Below, piece after piece: positions 1 to 5,929 of a DNA stretch of 9,486 nt (within the stretch, counting starts at the first letter, position 1; each line of letters starts with the position of its first letter). Origin of the DNA: Bacteroidota bacterium (GTDB lineage: Bacteria; Bacteroidota; Bacteroidia; CAMBQF01); contig JAIXUZ010000406.1 of assembly GCA_027483285.1 (NCBI GenBank), forward strand, positions 1 through 9,486, read 5' to 3'. The notes beneath the pieces were generated by a model that saw only the letters and a program-made list of their open reading frames with translations, had not been told where the DNA came from and did not search any database. The position numbers and the translations under genes are program-made.

Positions 1-785
1 ACAACATCAGCGCCCCATTCACCCGGAGGGGTTAATAAGGTTAACGCTAACAGGTCAGACGCTACGGCAACAAAACAATCGCTTGCTTTTACTTTCTCGG
101 TAAACGCCCTGTAGTCTATTGCTTCACCATTAGCAGCAGGGTATTGCACCAACGCGCCAAAAAACGACCCATCATTTTCAAACTCTTCGTGGTTGCCAAT
201 TACCAACTCAATACCAAGTGGTGTCGAACGTGTTTTTAATACATCTATTGTTTGAGGGAAACATAGTTCCGAAACAAAAAACTTGTTGGCATTGCGTTTT
301 ACAGCCTCTTTGCTGCGCACACCGTGCAACATGTTCATTGCCTCTGCTGCTGATGTTCCTTCATCTAGCAACGATGCATTGGCAACCGGAAGGCCTGTTA
401 AATCAGAAACTACCGTTTGGTAGTTTAACAACGCCTCTAAACGGCCTTGGGCAATCTCTGCCTGGTAAGGGGTGTAGGCGGTATACCAACCCGGATTTTC
501 AAATATATTACGACGAATAACGCTTGGGGTAAACGTGTTGTAATAACCCAACCCTATGTACGATTTAAAAAGCTTATTCTTTTTAGCCAGCCCTTGTATG
601 TGGCCCATGTACTCTTGTTCTGTTAACGGGGCAGGCAGGTTTAGCGGTTTTGCTAAACGGATACCCTGCGGAACGGTAGCATCTACCAAGGCATCAATGC
701 TTGGTTTGCCTATTACCGATAGCATGTATTCTACTTCTTTTGCGCGGGGGCCAACGTGGCGACTAACAAATTGCTCTTTGCTCAT
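1..785 (-). CDS. gcvP: Glycine dehydrogenase (decarboxylating), P-protein, N-terminal part; runs off the left edge
   Basis: This is the PLP-dependent P-protein of the cytoplasmic glycine cleavage system, which decarboxylates glycine and passes the aminomethyl group to the lipoyl arm of GcvH. The visible 261 residues carry the family's N-terminal signatures: RHVGPR at residues 9-14, YIGLGYYNTFTP at 76-87, NPGWYTAYTPYQAEIAQGR at 97-115, and NASLLDEGTSAAEAM at 136-150. The ATG at 785-783 gives MSKEQFVSRH, the usual place for the start relative to the RHxGP motif, and lies about 30 nt downstream of a good TAnnTTTG box. The full protein is normally around 950 residues, so roughly 70% is missing, including the PLP-binding lysine in the C-terminal half. 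The reading frame is intact throughout, so this is truncation by the window edge and not a pseudogene. It looks like a single-gene unit divergent from the small EF-hand gene. The short leader leaves little room for a glycine riboswitch. Confidence 0.97.
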   Translation of the reverse strand, partial: MSKEQFVSRHVGPRAKEVEYMLSVIGKPSIDALVDATVPQGIRLAKPLNLPAPLTEQEYMGHIQGLAKKNKLFKSYIGLGYYNTFTPSVIRRNIFENPGWYTAYTPYQAEIAQGRLEALLNYQTVVSDLTGLPVANASLLDEGTSAAEAMNMLHGVRSKEAVKRNANKFFVSELCFPQTIDVLKTRSTPLGIELVIGNHEEFENDGSFFGALVQYPAANGEAIDYRAFTEKVKASDCFVAVASDLLALTLLTPPGEWGADV

Positions 786-821
786 TTTTATGATAGGGAA
801 ACATGGGTTTTATAAGGACTG

Positions 822-829
822 CAAAGGTA
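822..829 (-). promoter_or_regulatory. Candidate Bacteroidota -7 box for gcvP
   Basis: On the minus strand the sequence reads TACCTTTG, a full match to the TAnnTTTG -7 consensus of the Bacteroidota primary sigma factor. It ends 36 nt before the gcvP ATG, giving a leader of about 30 nt. No clear TTG -33 element lies at the usual 19-21 bp upstream, so the call rests on the -7 box and its position. Confidence 0.55.
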
Positions 830-1091
830 GTAATTTCAGGGCTATTCTTTGAGTAAGAAACTAACAAAACCGCTTCATAATTGTTGCTTTTTCAACAAGC
901 ATAATTCGTTTTTAATTTTAACTCTGCACTTACCAACTATTAACATCAACTTACTAACTATATCAATGCTAAAATGCCCGGTAGTTTTACCTGTTAATGT
1001 TTATTTGCAGATGTCTGCTAATATGCGGTACGCCCACGTAGCGTTATTAACTAAATAGCTGTTAATTTTAAACATATTGAAACAAAATATG

Positions 1092-1120
1092 CAAAGCAAT
1101 AATTTATTGTGTGTGCTTTG
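1092..1120. repeat. Inverted repeat just upstream of the first EF-hand promoter element
   Basis: CAAAGCA (1092-1098) and TGCTTTG (1114-1120) are perfect 7-bp inverted arms. A second, overlapping perfect dyad, CAATAA-T-TTATTG, lies at 1097-1109. A run of six T follows at 1121-1126. It could be a regulator-binding dyad next to the TTGGCAC element or a weak hairpin terminator. No plus-strand gene lies upstream that would need a terminator, so I lean to a regulatory site. Confidence 0.35.
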
Positions 1121-1124
1121 TTTT

Positions 1125-1140
1125 TTGGCACATTAATTGA
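1125..1140 (+). promoter_or_regulatory. Sigma-54-like -24/-12 element upstream of the first EF-hand gene
   Basis: TTGGCAC (1125-1131), then five bases, then TTGA (1137-1140). The GG at 1127-1128 and the G of the -12 box at 1139 are separated by 10 bases, the exact spacing of sigma-54 (RpoN) promoters (TGGCAC-N5-TTGC). The -24 half matches fully; the -12 half has A instead of the final C. The predicted transcript would start near 1152, giving a leader of about 17 nt before the ATG at 1169. The gene two positions downstream has the same element. Confidence 0.45.
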
Positions 1141-1168
1141 AAAGCATATTTTACAAAATATAACTACA

Positions 1169-1432
1169 ATGAAAAAGAACATCTTAATACTAATGGTAGC
1201 CGGAACCTTAGCTGCTTTTAGTGCAAATGCCCAAGCGCCTAAAAAAGTTAAAATGAACTTTAAAAAGCTTGATACCAACAAAGACGGTAAAATAAGCAAA
1301 GCCGAGGTTGAAGCTTTAGGTAACCGATCTTACCTGCCTGTCTTTGATGCTATTGATGTAAACAACGATGGCTTAGCAACCAAAAAAGAGCTTAAGGCTT
1401 ACAAAAAAGCCCATAAAGGCGAGATAAAATAG
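1169..1432 (+). CDS. Small exported EF-hand calcium-binding protein (87 aa)
   Basis: The start is set at the ATG at 1169, because it opens directly into a signal peptide; the frame is open further upstream to 1109 but those residues look like leader. Residues 1-21 form a Sec signal (MKKN, hydrophobic core, ANA before Q22), so the mature protein of about 66 residues is periplasmic or surface exposed. Two EF-hand loops follow. Loop 1 is canonical (DTNKDGKISKAE, 35-46). Loop 2 (DVNNDGLATKKE, 63-74) keeps the Ca2+-coordinating positions 1, 3, 5, 9 and 12 but has Ala at position 8, where a hydrophobic residue is usual. The tail is Lys-rich. The protein is paralogous to the gene at 2178-2507, sharing the layout, the KISKAE/KLSKAE loops and the ELKAY tail motif. 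Calcium binding is a family inference; the biological role is unknown. An 8-bp-stem hairpin follows the stop. Confidence 0.88.
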   Translation: MKKNILILMVAGTLAAFSANAQAPKKVKMNFKKLDTNKDGKISKAEVEALGNRSYLPVFDAIDVNNDGLATKKELKAYKKAHKGEIK

Positions 1433-1453
1433 ATAGCCTTTGCCATATTGATA

Positions 1454-1484
1454 AAAGCGCCTGTGCAAATTGCATGGGCGCTTT
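1454..1484 (+). terminator. Hairpin terminator after the first EF-hand gene
   Basis: Perfect 8-bp arms AAAGCGCC (1454-1461) and GGCGCTTT (1477-1484) enclose a second small stem, TGCA-AAT-TGCA. The hairpin starts 22 nt after the stop codon. The T-tract that follows is broken (TTTGCATTT), so termination may be partial. The arms are flanked by A on the left and T on the right. It separates the EF-hand gene from the TPM gene. Confidence 0.6.
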
Positions 1485-1531
1485 GCATTTAAGGTAATTT
1501 AAATGTGCAGTGCATAAAGTATATTTACAAA

Positions 1532-2101
1532 ATGATAAAAGCATTCTTCTCCATTATTTTAATTAGTTTATCTGCATACTGCACTGCACAACAACCTATT
1601 ACAGAAAATGTAGCTATGCGGGCAAAAGACAGTACAGAATATGTAGAGCACATAGTTGACAGCCTTACTAAACACATTTTTATAGAAAACACAAAACCAA
1701 CAGGCTATGTTAACGATTTTGAAAACGTATTAGATTCTGCAACCATAAAATATTTAACTACCCAAATAAGCCAGCATGAAAAGAAGACTACAAACCAAAT
1801 TGTGGTAGTAACTGTAGGCTATATTGGCCCATACGCAGACGATTTGGATACATACACCTATCATTTGGCAAATGAATGGGGAGTTGGACAAAAAAATAAA
1901 AACAATGGGGTGGTTATAATAGTCAGTGCCGGGCTTCGTAAGGCACGTATAACCACTGGCTATGGACTGGAGATAGCATTGCCTGATGCTGAATGTAAGC
2001 GTATTCTGGATGATATGATGTTTCCGGAATTTCGAAAAAACAATTACGCCGCCGGAATAACCAATGGGCTAATGGAGATAATCAGGATTCTGGAGAAATA
2101 G
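1532..2101 (+). CDS. Exported TPM-domain protein (189 aa)
   Basis: I chose the ATG at 1532, which gives MIKAFFSIILISLSAYCTAQQ, a Sec signal peptide probably cut near residue 19-20. A GTG at 1505 would add nine residues and spoil the signal. Cys17 is not in a good lipobox because Tyr precedes it. The mature part holds one TPM domain (about 57-188) with the family landmarks: YVNDFENVLDS near 59-69, a QIVVVTV strand at 89-95, NEWGVGQKNKNNGVVIIVS at 114-132, ARITTGYGLE at 138-147 and the FRKNNYAAGITNG helix at 167-179. TPM proteins (plant TLP18.3/Psb32, bacterial YgcG-like) are mostly membrane anchored. This one has no C-terminal transmembrane helix or Gly-rich tail, so it should be a free periplasmic protein. 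Phosphatase activity shown for the plant member cannot be assumed here. It lies between two EF-hand genes and may work with them, but that is inference from position only. Confidence 0.85.
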   Translation: MIKAFFSIILISLSAYCTAQQPITENVAMRAKDSTEYVEHIVDSLTKHIFIENTKPTGYVNDFENVLDSATIKYLTTQISQHEKKTTNQIVVVTVGYIGPYADDLDTYTYHLANEWGVGQKNKNNGVVIIVSAGLRKARITTGYGLEIALPDAECKRILDDMMFPEFRKNNYAAGITNGLMEIIRILEK

Positions 2102-2103
2102 CA

Positions 2104-2118
2104 TCAGCTATTTGCTGA
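2104..2118 (+). terminator. Weak hairpin after the TPM gene
   Basis: TCAGC (2104-2108) and GCTGA (2114-2118) form a 5-bp stem with a TATTT loop directly after the stop codon. It has no real T-tract and is short, so it is a poor terminator. It also lies just upstream of the TTGGCAC element of the next gene and could instead be a regulatory dyad. Confidence 0.25.
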
Positions 2119-2128
2119 ATTAAACCTT

Positions 2129-2144
2129 TTGGCACAATTTATGT
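2129..2144 (+). promoter_or_regulatory. Sigma-54-like element upstream of the second EF-hand gene
   Basis: TTGGCAC occupies 2129-2135. After five bases the -12 position reads ATGT, so the GG (2131-2132) and the -12 G (2143) are again 10 bases apart, as sigma-54 promoters require. The -24 half is perfect and the -12 half is weak (G kept, T in place of C). A start near 2155 would give a leader of about 23 nt. Position and -24 sequence match the element before the paralogous gene at 1169, which strengthens both calls. Confidence 0.4.
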
Positions 2145-2177
2145 CTTACAAATCAATACATTAAACACTTAAGCAAA

Positions 2178-2507
2178 ATGAAAAACAAAATGTTAACGCT
2201 AGTGCTGTTGGGTACTTTAGCATCGGTTGGTGCATACGCGCAAACTCCCTCAAAAACAAATGCTACAACAACTACAGCACCAGCAAGCGCACCTACTAAA
2301 AAAGGGGGCGATAAAGACAATTTTAAAGAGATTGATAAAGACGGTGATGGTAAACTTAGTAAAGCCGAAGTAGATGGCAGCGACAGGAAAGGTATTATAA
2401 AAAACTTTGCTACTGCTGATGCTAACGCTGATGGTTTTATAACCAAAGACGAGTTAAAAGCTTATAGGGATAACCGCAAGGCTACTAAAGCTACCAAAGA
2501 AAAATAG
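2178..2507 (+). CDS. Small exported EF-hand calcium-binding protein (109 aa)
   Basis: It starts at the ATG at 2178 and opens with a Sec signal peptide ending AYA before Q22. A linker of about 25 residues rich in Thr, Ala, Pro and Lys follows, then two canonical EF-hand loops: DKDGDGKLSKAE at 53-64 and DANADGFITKDE at 81-92. All coordinating positions (1, 3, 5, 9, 12), the Gly at position 6 and the hydrophobic residue at position 8 are present in both. The C-terminus (DELKAY then a Lys/Arg-rich tail) matches the paralogue at 1169-1432, which lacks the Thr/Pro linker and is about 20 residues shorter. The product is expected to be a soluble periplasmic or surface Ca2+-binding protein; no partner can be named from the sequence. 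A strong terminator begins 17 nt after the stop codon. Confidence 0.88.
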   Translation: MKNKMLTLVLLGTLASVGAYAQTPSKTNATTTTAPASAPTKKGGDKDNFKEIDKDGDGKLSKAEVDGSDRKGIIKNFATADANADGFITKDELKAYRDNRKATKATKEK

Positions 2508-2523
2508 TCTGGCTTTAGCCCAT

Positions 2524-2564
2524 AAAAAAATCCCCGGCAGGCAACCTACCGGGGATTTTTTTTT
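2524..2564. terminator. Strong bidirectional terminator between the second EF-hand gene and rluB
   Basis: The arms A7-TCCCCGG (2524-2537) and CCGGGGA-T7 (2549-2562) pair over 14 bp. An inner AGG/CCT stem and a CAA loop follow after one mismatch. Nine T (2556-2564) run on the plus strand and seven A at the left become a T-run on the minus strand, so it can end transcription from both convergent genes. Confidence 0.9.
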
Positions 2565-2572
2565 ATCCTTTT

Positions 2573-2597
2573 AATTGTGCATTGACAATTGACAATT
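2573..2597. repeat. Short ATTGACA tandem repeat at the 3' end of rluB
   Basis: Two head-to-tail copies of ATTGACA followed by a partial ATTA occupy 2581-2597. An inverted AATTGT at 2573-2578 can pair with either ACAATT. It lies between the terminator and the rluB stop codon. The role is unknown. Confidence 0.5.
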
Positions 2598-2598
2598 A

Positions 2599-4227
2599 CT
2601 ATAGCATCTTTAACATTCCTACCTCTTTATCGGTAAGGTAGCGTGTACGGCCACGGGCAAGATCTTTCTTGGTCAATCCCGCAAAAGTTACCCTATCAAG
2701 CTTTACAACTACATAGCCTAAGTGCTCAAACATACGGCGAACGATACGGTTACGGCCGCTATGCAGCTCTACCCCTATCTCTTTCTTATCCTCGGCACCT
2801 ACAACATATTCAACAGCATCAGGCTTAATAAAGCCATCTTCCAGTTCAACACCCTCAAGCAATGCCTGGTAGTCTGTTACCTTTAGGTTTTTATCTAAGC
2901 TAACCTGGTAAATCTTTTTAATTTTTGATGATGGGTGTGTAAGTTTTTTAGCTAATTCACCATCATTGGTCAGCAAAAGCAAACCTGTTGTGTTTCTATC
3001 TAAACGGCCCACAGGGTACAAACGCTCAGGCCCGGTATGGTTAACCAGCGCCATAACAGTACGGCGTTCTTTCGGGTCGTCGGTAGTGGTTATATAGTCC
3101 TTAGGTTTGTTAAGCAGCATGTACACCGGCTTTTCTTTGCGCAAAGTTTCACCACCATAGTTTACCGTATCATCAGGCCCCACACGGAAACCCATTTCAG
3201 TAACTACCTGGCCGTTAACTTTAACTGCACCACTCTTAATTATTACGTCAGCCTCGCGGCGAGAACATATACCGGCATTAGATATATAACGGTTTAAACG
3301 GACAGTGCCGTCGTCTTCCCTTTGCTCTTGTTTTTGTTTCTCTAAAGCACTTTTACGCTCATAGGCCTTCATGGCATTAAACTCCGCACTTCCGGCTTTC
3401 TTATAGGTTTTCCTGTCTGCCCCGGGGAATTTAGATGTTGTTCTGCGCTCGTATGGTTTACGCTCGCCATCAGCACCTTTGCGCTCGTATGGCCTGCGTT
3501 CACCGCTATCTACGCTGCGTTTCTTAGTCTCAAATCCATTACTATCAAACGTGTCAGGCCCATCGCTTTTGCGCACAAATGTTTTCCTGTCTCTGCCGTT
3601 GGTAGTTTGGGTTTTGCGTTCGTATGGCTTATTCTCTGCTTCAAAATTGCGGGGTTTACGGGCGTAAGGTGGCTTTTTATCGCCCTCATCGCCAAATACG
3701 CCACGGCCGCTTTTGCGTTCGTATGGTTTAGTTCCATCACCGGCACCAACGCGTGTTTTACGCTCGTAAGGCTTTTTATCTCCACCAAAACCACCATCGC
3801 TTTTGCGGGCAAATGGTTTCTTCTCATCGCGATCAAAGCTGCGTGGGGCACGTTCAAATGGTTTCTTTTCACTACTATCAAAGCTGCGGGGTTTGCGGTC
3901 GTATGGCTTACGCTCATCGCCAAAACCTTCGCGGGTTTTGCGTTCGTATGGTTTCTTATCACCGCTGTCAAAACTGCGTGGCTTGCGTTCAAACCTGTCT
4001 GTACCAAAATCTCCTACTTTGCGTTCAGATGGCTTTCTGTCCCCACCTCCAAAGCTGGCGCGTCCTTTGCGTTCGCTTGTGGCACCTTCTCTTTTAAATG
4101 AAGGTTTGCTATCATCGGTACGTTTGTACCTGCTTTCTGTTTTAGGGGCATCACTACCATCACGGCGGCCTCTGGGTTTAGTAACCCTTTGTTTTGCTGG
4201 CTTCTTATCGAAGGATTTACGGGGCAT
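2599..4227 (-). CDS. rluB: RluB/RsuA-family 23S/16S rRNA pseudouridine synthase with a 300-residue basic repeat extension
   Basis: The enzyme isomerises a specific uridine in rRNA to pseudouridine in the cytoplasm. The C-terminal 235 residues are a complete RluB/RsuA unit. The S4 RNA-binding domain is at about 309-355 (RLNRYISNAGICSRREAD, then VKVNGQ). The synthase domain is at about 366-535, with MLLNKP at 370-375, the catalytic motif GRLDRNTTGLLLLTNDG (Asp410), KIYQV at 438-442 and the RNRIVRRMFEHLGY motif at 492-505. I read it as RluB-like and not RsuA or RluE because of general similarity; the exact target base is not visible. Residues 1-300 are low complexity and strongly basic, with some 15 copies of a KKPYERK-like unit spaced by Gly/Asp/Ser/Phe-rich linkers; they are probably disordered and RNA-binding. 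Such tails are known on Bacteroidota pseudouridine synthases, but this one is long. The ATG at 4227 is 22 nt downstream of a TAnnTTTG box. Confidence 0.93.
   Translation of the reverse strand: MPRKSFDKKPAKQRVTKPRGRRDGSDAPKTESRYKRTDDSKPSFKREGATSERKGRASFGGGDRKPSERKVGDFGTDRFERKPRSFDSGDKKPYERKTREGFGDERKPYDRKPRSFDSSEKKPFERAPRSFDRDEKKPFARKSDGGFGGDKKPYERKTRVGAGDGTKPYERKSGRGVFGDEGDKKPPYARKPRNFEAENKPYERKTQTTNGRDRKTFVRKSDGPDTFDSNGFETKKRSVDSGERRPYERKGADGERKPYERRTTSKFPGADRKTYKKAGSAEFNAMKAYERKSALEKQKQEQREDDGTVRLNRYISNAGICSRREADVIIKSGAVKVNGQVVTEMGFRVGPDDTVNYGGETLRKEKPVYMLLNKPKDYITTTDDPKERRTVMALVNHTGPERLYPVGRLDRNTTGLLLLTNDGELAKKLTHPSSKIKKIYQVSLDKNLKVTDYQALLEGVELEDGFIKPDAVEYVVGAEDKKEIGVELHSGRNRIVRRMFEHLGYVVVKLDRVTFAGLTKKDLARGRTRYLTDKEVGMLKML
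3350..4044 (-). repeat. Degenerate KPYERK-encoding repeat array inside rluB
   Basis: Codons for residues 62-292 of the rluB product hold about 15 degenerate copies of [KR]-[KR]-P-[YF]-[ED]-R-K, usually 13-20 residues apart. Several are followed by PRSFDS-type linkers (83-88, 113-118, 128-132). The DNA copies are similar enough that long open frames appear on the other frames and strand; these are by-products of the repeat. Expansion and contraction by recombination or slippage is likely. Confidence 0.8.
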
Positions 4228-4248
4228 AATTAATTATATATTATAATA

Positions 4249-4256
4249 CAAATGTA
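4249..4256 (-). promoter_or_regulatory. Candidate -7 box for rluB
   Basis: The minus strand reads TACATTTG, a full TAnnTTTG match, ending 21 nt before the rluB ATG. The leader would be about 15 nt. No TTG at the proper -33 distance is evident. Confidence 0.5.
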
Positions 4257-4327
4257 CAACTATTAAAATTAACAGTTTTTAACCCCATCCAAGGGAGAAG
4301 AGCCAAGGTAAGGCCCCTAAAAACAAC

Positions 4328-4351
4328 AAACCCTGCCATAGGGCAGGGTTT
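4328..4351 (-). terminator. Intrinsic terminator after gldJ
   Basis: Perfect 10-bp arms AAACCCTGCC (4328-4337) and GGCAGGGTTT (4342-4351) with a 4-nt loop. On the minus strand the hairpin starts 22 nt after the gldJ stop and is followed by a T-rich GTTGTTTTTA tract. This ends the gldJ transcription unit before rluB. Confidence 0.85.
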
Positions 4352-4373
4352 GCATACAATATGTTTTAACCGG

Positions 4374-5867
4374 TTATTTGGTTTTAACACGTTCACCTAA
4401 ACCTGTAGGGCTACCTACACGGGTCATGGCACAACGGAAACCAATATAATCAGTCGACATGTCTTCTGGGTAGTAACGGCGGGTACCGGCAACTAACCAA
4501 TACGCACGGTCTTTCCAAGAACCACCTTTGTATACACGCACATGGTCGTTTACCATAGATGCACGGCCATATTGGTACATCAGCTTATCAGTGCTGTCTT
4601 TCATAGCTTCATCAGCATAGAATACAGACGATTCGTAATCACCATCAAGGTAGTTAATGTTATCGGCCTTGCGGTAGTTGCGGCGGTTAATGTTGTCTTT
4701 GTCTTCAACGTCAACAAAAGTAATGCGGCCTAAGGTGTCTTTATCAGCAATAGTACCGTCATCATTCATTAAACGTTTTTTGTATACGTTTCCGCGGAAT
4801 GGACGGAAATCGCTCATATCTTCAAGCGATAGCGGGCGGTAAACGTCCATTACCCACTCGGCAACGTTACCGGCCATATTATACAAGCCGTAATCGTTTG
4901 GCCAGTATGATGTAACAGGGCCTGTAATATCAGCATTGTCATTTAAGCGGCCGGCAATACCCATGTTATCACCACGGCCTTTCTTAAAGTTGGCTAGTAT
5001 GTCGCCTTTGTATTTACTGTCCGCGTTACGAACAATGTGTCCGTTCCAAGGGTACATGCGACGCTCAGTTACACGCTCAAATTCAGTGTTACCAATTAGG
5101 CCTAAAGATGCATATTCCCATTCAGCTTCTGTTGGTAGACGGTATTTTGGTAAGAAGATACCATCTTCCATGCGCACTTTACGGGTGTCTTTGTTAGGGT
5201 CCAAATCAGGAATATCTTTACGCACTGCCCCTTCGTATTGACCGGCTAAGTAAGCATCGGTATCAAAGTTGTTATCCGATGTCTGGTTAGGGTCAACCGT
5301 TAGTATGCCTTCGCGTATCAAAATCATTTCGTTTACACGGTTGGTGCGCCATGTACAGTAATCGCTAGCCTGTAACCAGCTAACACCTACAACAGGGTAC
5401 TGTTGATAGGCCGGGTGGCGCAGGTAGTATTCTACCATAGGCTCGTTAAAAGCCAGTTTATCACGCCATACGTTGGTATCAGGCAATGCTTTAACGGCTA
5501 CCTCAGGGTATTCCGCATCGTATACACGCTTTAACCAGTACAGGTACTCCAGGTAGTCAACGTTACGTACCTCTGTTTCGTCCATGTAAAAAGACGATAC
5601 AGTAACTGTACGTGGCACATTGTCCCAGTCGTAGTTTATATCCTGCTCGGTGCGGCCCATTGTAAAACGGCCACCCTGAACGAGGATAAGGCCTGGACCT
5701 GTTTCCTGTTCTTCATAAGGCACAACTTCAAAACCACCGTTACGGGGGTCGTTGTAGCTCCAGCCAGTAGTGCTTGACACATCTTTGCGGCAAGAAGTAA
5801 GGCTGATTAACAAGGCTCCACTAATAAGGAGCGATAAATTCAAAATGCGTTTTTGCAGCATTTCCAT
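4374..5867 (-). CDS. gldJ: Gliding-motility/T9SS lipoprotein GldJ (SUMF1/formylglycine-generating-enzyme fold)
   Basis: GldJ is an outer-membrane lipoprotein needed for gliding and for stability of GldK and the type IX secretion machinery in Flavobacterium. Here residues 1-26 form a lipoprotein signal with lipobox LTSC (Cys26). The rest is a SUMF1-type fold: GGRFTMG at 65-71, FYMDETEV at 93-100, YPVVGVSW at 157-164, YRLPTEAEWEYA at 242-253, NMAGNVAEWV at 330-339, and the end of the domain VRVYKGGSW...TDYIGFRCAMTR (443-483). An insertion rich in Asp/Asn (about 365-435) lies before the last motif. At 497 aa it is near GldJ and GldK lengths. I prefer GldJ because the C-terminal block matches GldJ as I recall it, the neighbour is porU as in Flavobacterium, and no gldL follows. 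The catalytic cysteines of true FGE are not evident, so the role is structural. Met3 is an alternative start. Confidence 0.82.
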   Translation of the reverse strand: MEMLQKRILNLSLLISGALLISLTSCRKDVSSTTGWSYNDPRNGGFEVVPYEEQETGPGLILVQGGRFTMGRTEQDINYDWDNVPRTVTVSSFYMDETEVRNVDYLEYLYWLKRVYDAEYPEVAVKALPDTNVWRDKLAFNEPMVEYYLRHPAYQQYPVVGVSWLQASDYCTWRTNRVNEMILIREGILTVDPNQTSDNNFDTDAYLAGQYEGAVRKDIPDLDPNKDTRKVRMEDGIFLPKYRLPTEAEWEYASLGLIGNTEFERVTERRMYPWNGHIVRNADSKYKGDILANFKKGRGDNMGIAGRLNDNADITGPVTSYWPNDYGLYNMAGNVAEWVMDVYRPLSLEDMSDFRPFRGNVYKKRLMNDDGTIADKDTLGRITFVDVEDKDNINRRNYRKADNINYLDGDYESSVFYADEAMKDSTDKLMYQYGRASMVNDHVRVYKGGSWKDRAYWLVAGTRRYYPEDMSTDYIGFRCAMTRVGSPTGLGERVKTK

Positions 5868-5881
5868 AGGTGTTTAAGTGA

Positions 5882-5889
5882 CAAAGGTA
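5882..5889 (-). promoter_or_regulatory. Candidate -7 box for gldJ
   Basis: The minus strand reads TACCTTTG, identical to the box in front of gcvP. It ends only 14 nt before the gldJ ATG, so the leader would be about 9 nt (about 15 nt if translation starts at Met3). It suggests that gldJ can be transcribed apart from the porP genes. No good -33 element is seen. Confidence 0.5.
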
Positions 5890-5929
5890 GAAATTTCTAC
5901 GACAATGTTATTTTAAGGTTACAAACTTA

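Larger units (their letters stand above)
786..1168. other. Gene-free AT-rich intergenic region between gcvP and the first EF-hand gene
   Basis: This 383-bp divergent gap holds no convincing gene. A 69-residue open frame at 849-1058 lacks a signal sequence, domain or plausible composition. What can be seen is the gcvP -7 box near 822-829, a small perfect 6-bp hairpin (TTGTTG/CAACAA, 881-898), an inverted repeat at 1092-1120 and a sigma-54-like element at 1125-1140. The roughly 190 bp from 900 to 1090 show nothing I recognise; a small RNA there cannot be excluded from sequence alone. Confidence 0.6.

Noticed and set aside
786..830. Glycine riboswitch in front of gcvP
   Set aside because: The likely leader is only about 30 nt and no aptamer-like structure is visible upstream of the start codon.
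218..852. Plus-strand frames of about 100 residues opposite gcvP
   Set aside because: They are antisense to a clearly conserved gcvP reading frame and have no recognisable domain.
849..1058. 69-residue open frame on the plus strand upstream of the first EF-hand gene
   Set aside because: It overlaps the gcvP promoter side, has no signal peptide, domain or coding-like composition, and lies in AT-rich intergenic DNA.
1109..1168. Longer start for the first EF-hand protein (20 extra residues)
   Set aside because: The extension would bury the signal peptide and overlap the promoter element at 1125-1140; the ATG at 1169 gives a standard signal sequence.
3510..4007. 165-residue frame on the minus strand, and similar plus-strand frames at 3607-4101 and 3803-4246, over the rluB tail
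   Set aside because: They are by-products of the repeated Lys/Arg/Pro/Tyr codons of rluB; the rluB frame continues into an intact S4/synthase domain and explains the stretch.
4374..5867. Reading the SUMF1 lipoprotein as GldK/PorK or as an active formylglycine-generating enzyme
   Set aside because: No gldL follows, the neighbour is porU, and the C-terminal block resembles GldJ; the FGE catalytic cysteines are not evident and a lipoprotein signal is present. GldK remains a weaker alternative.
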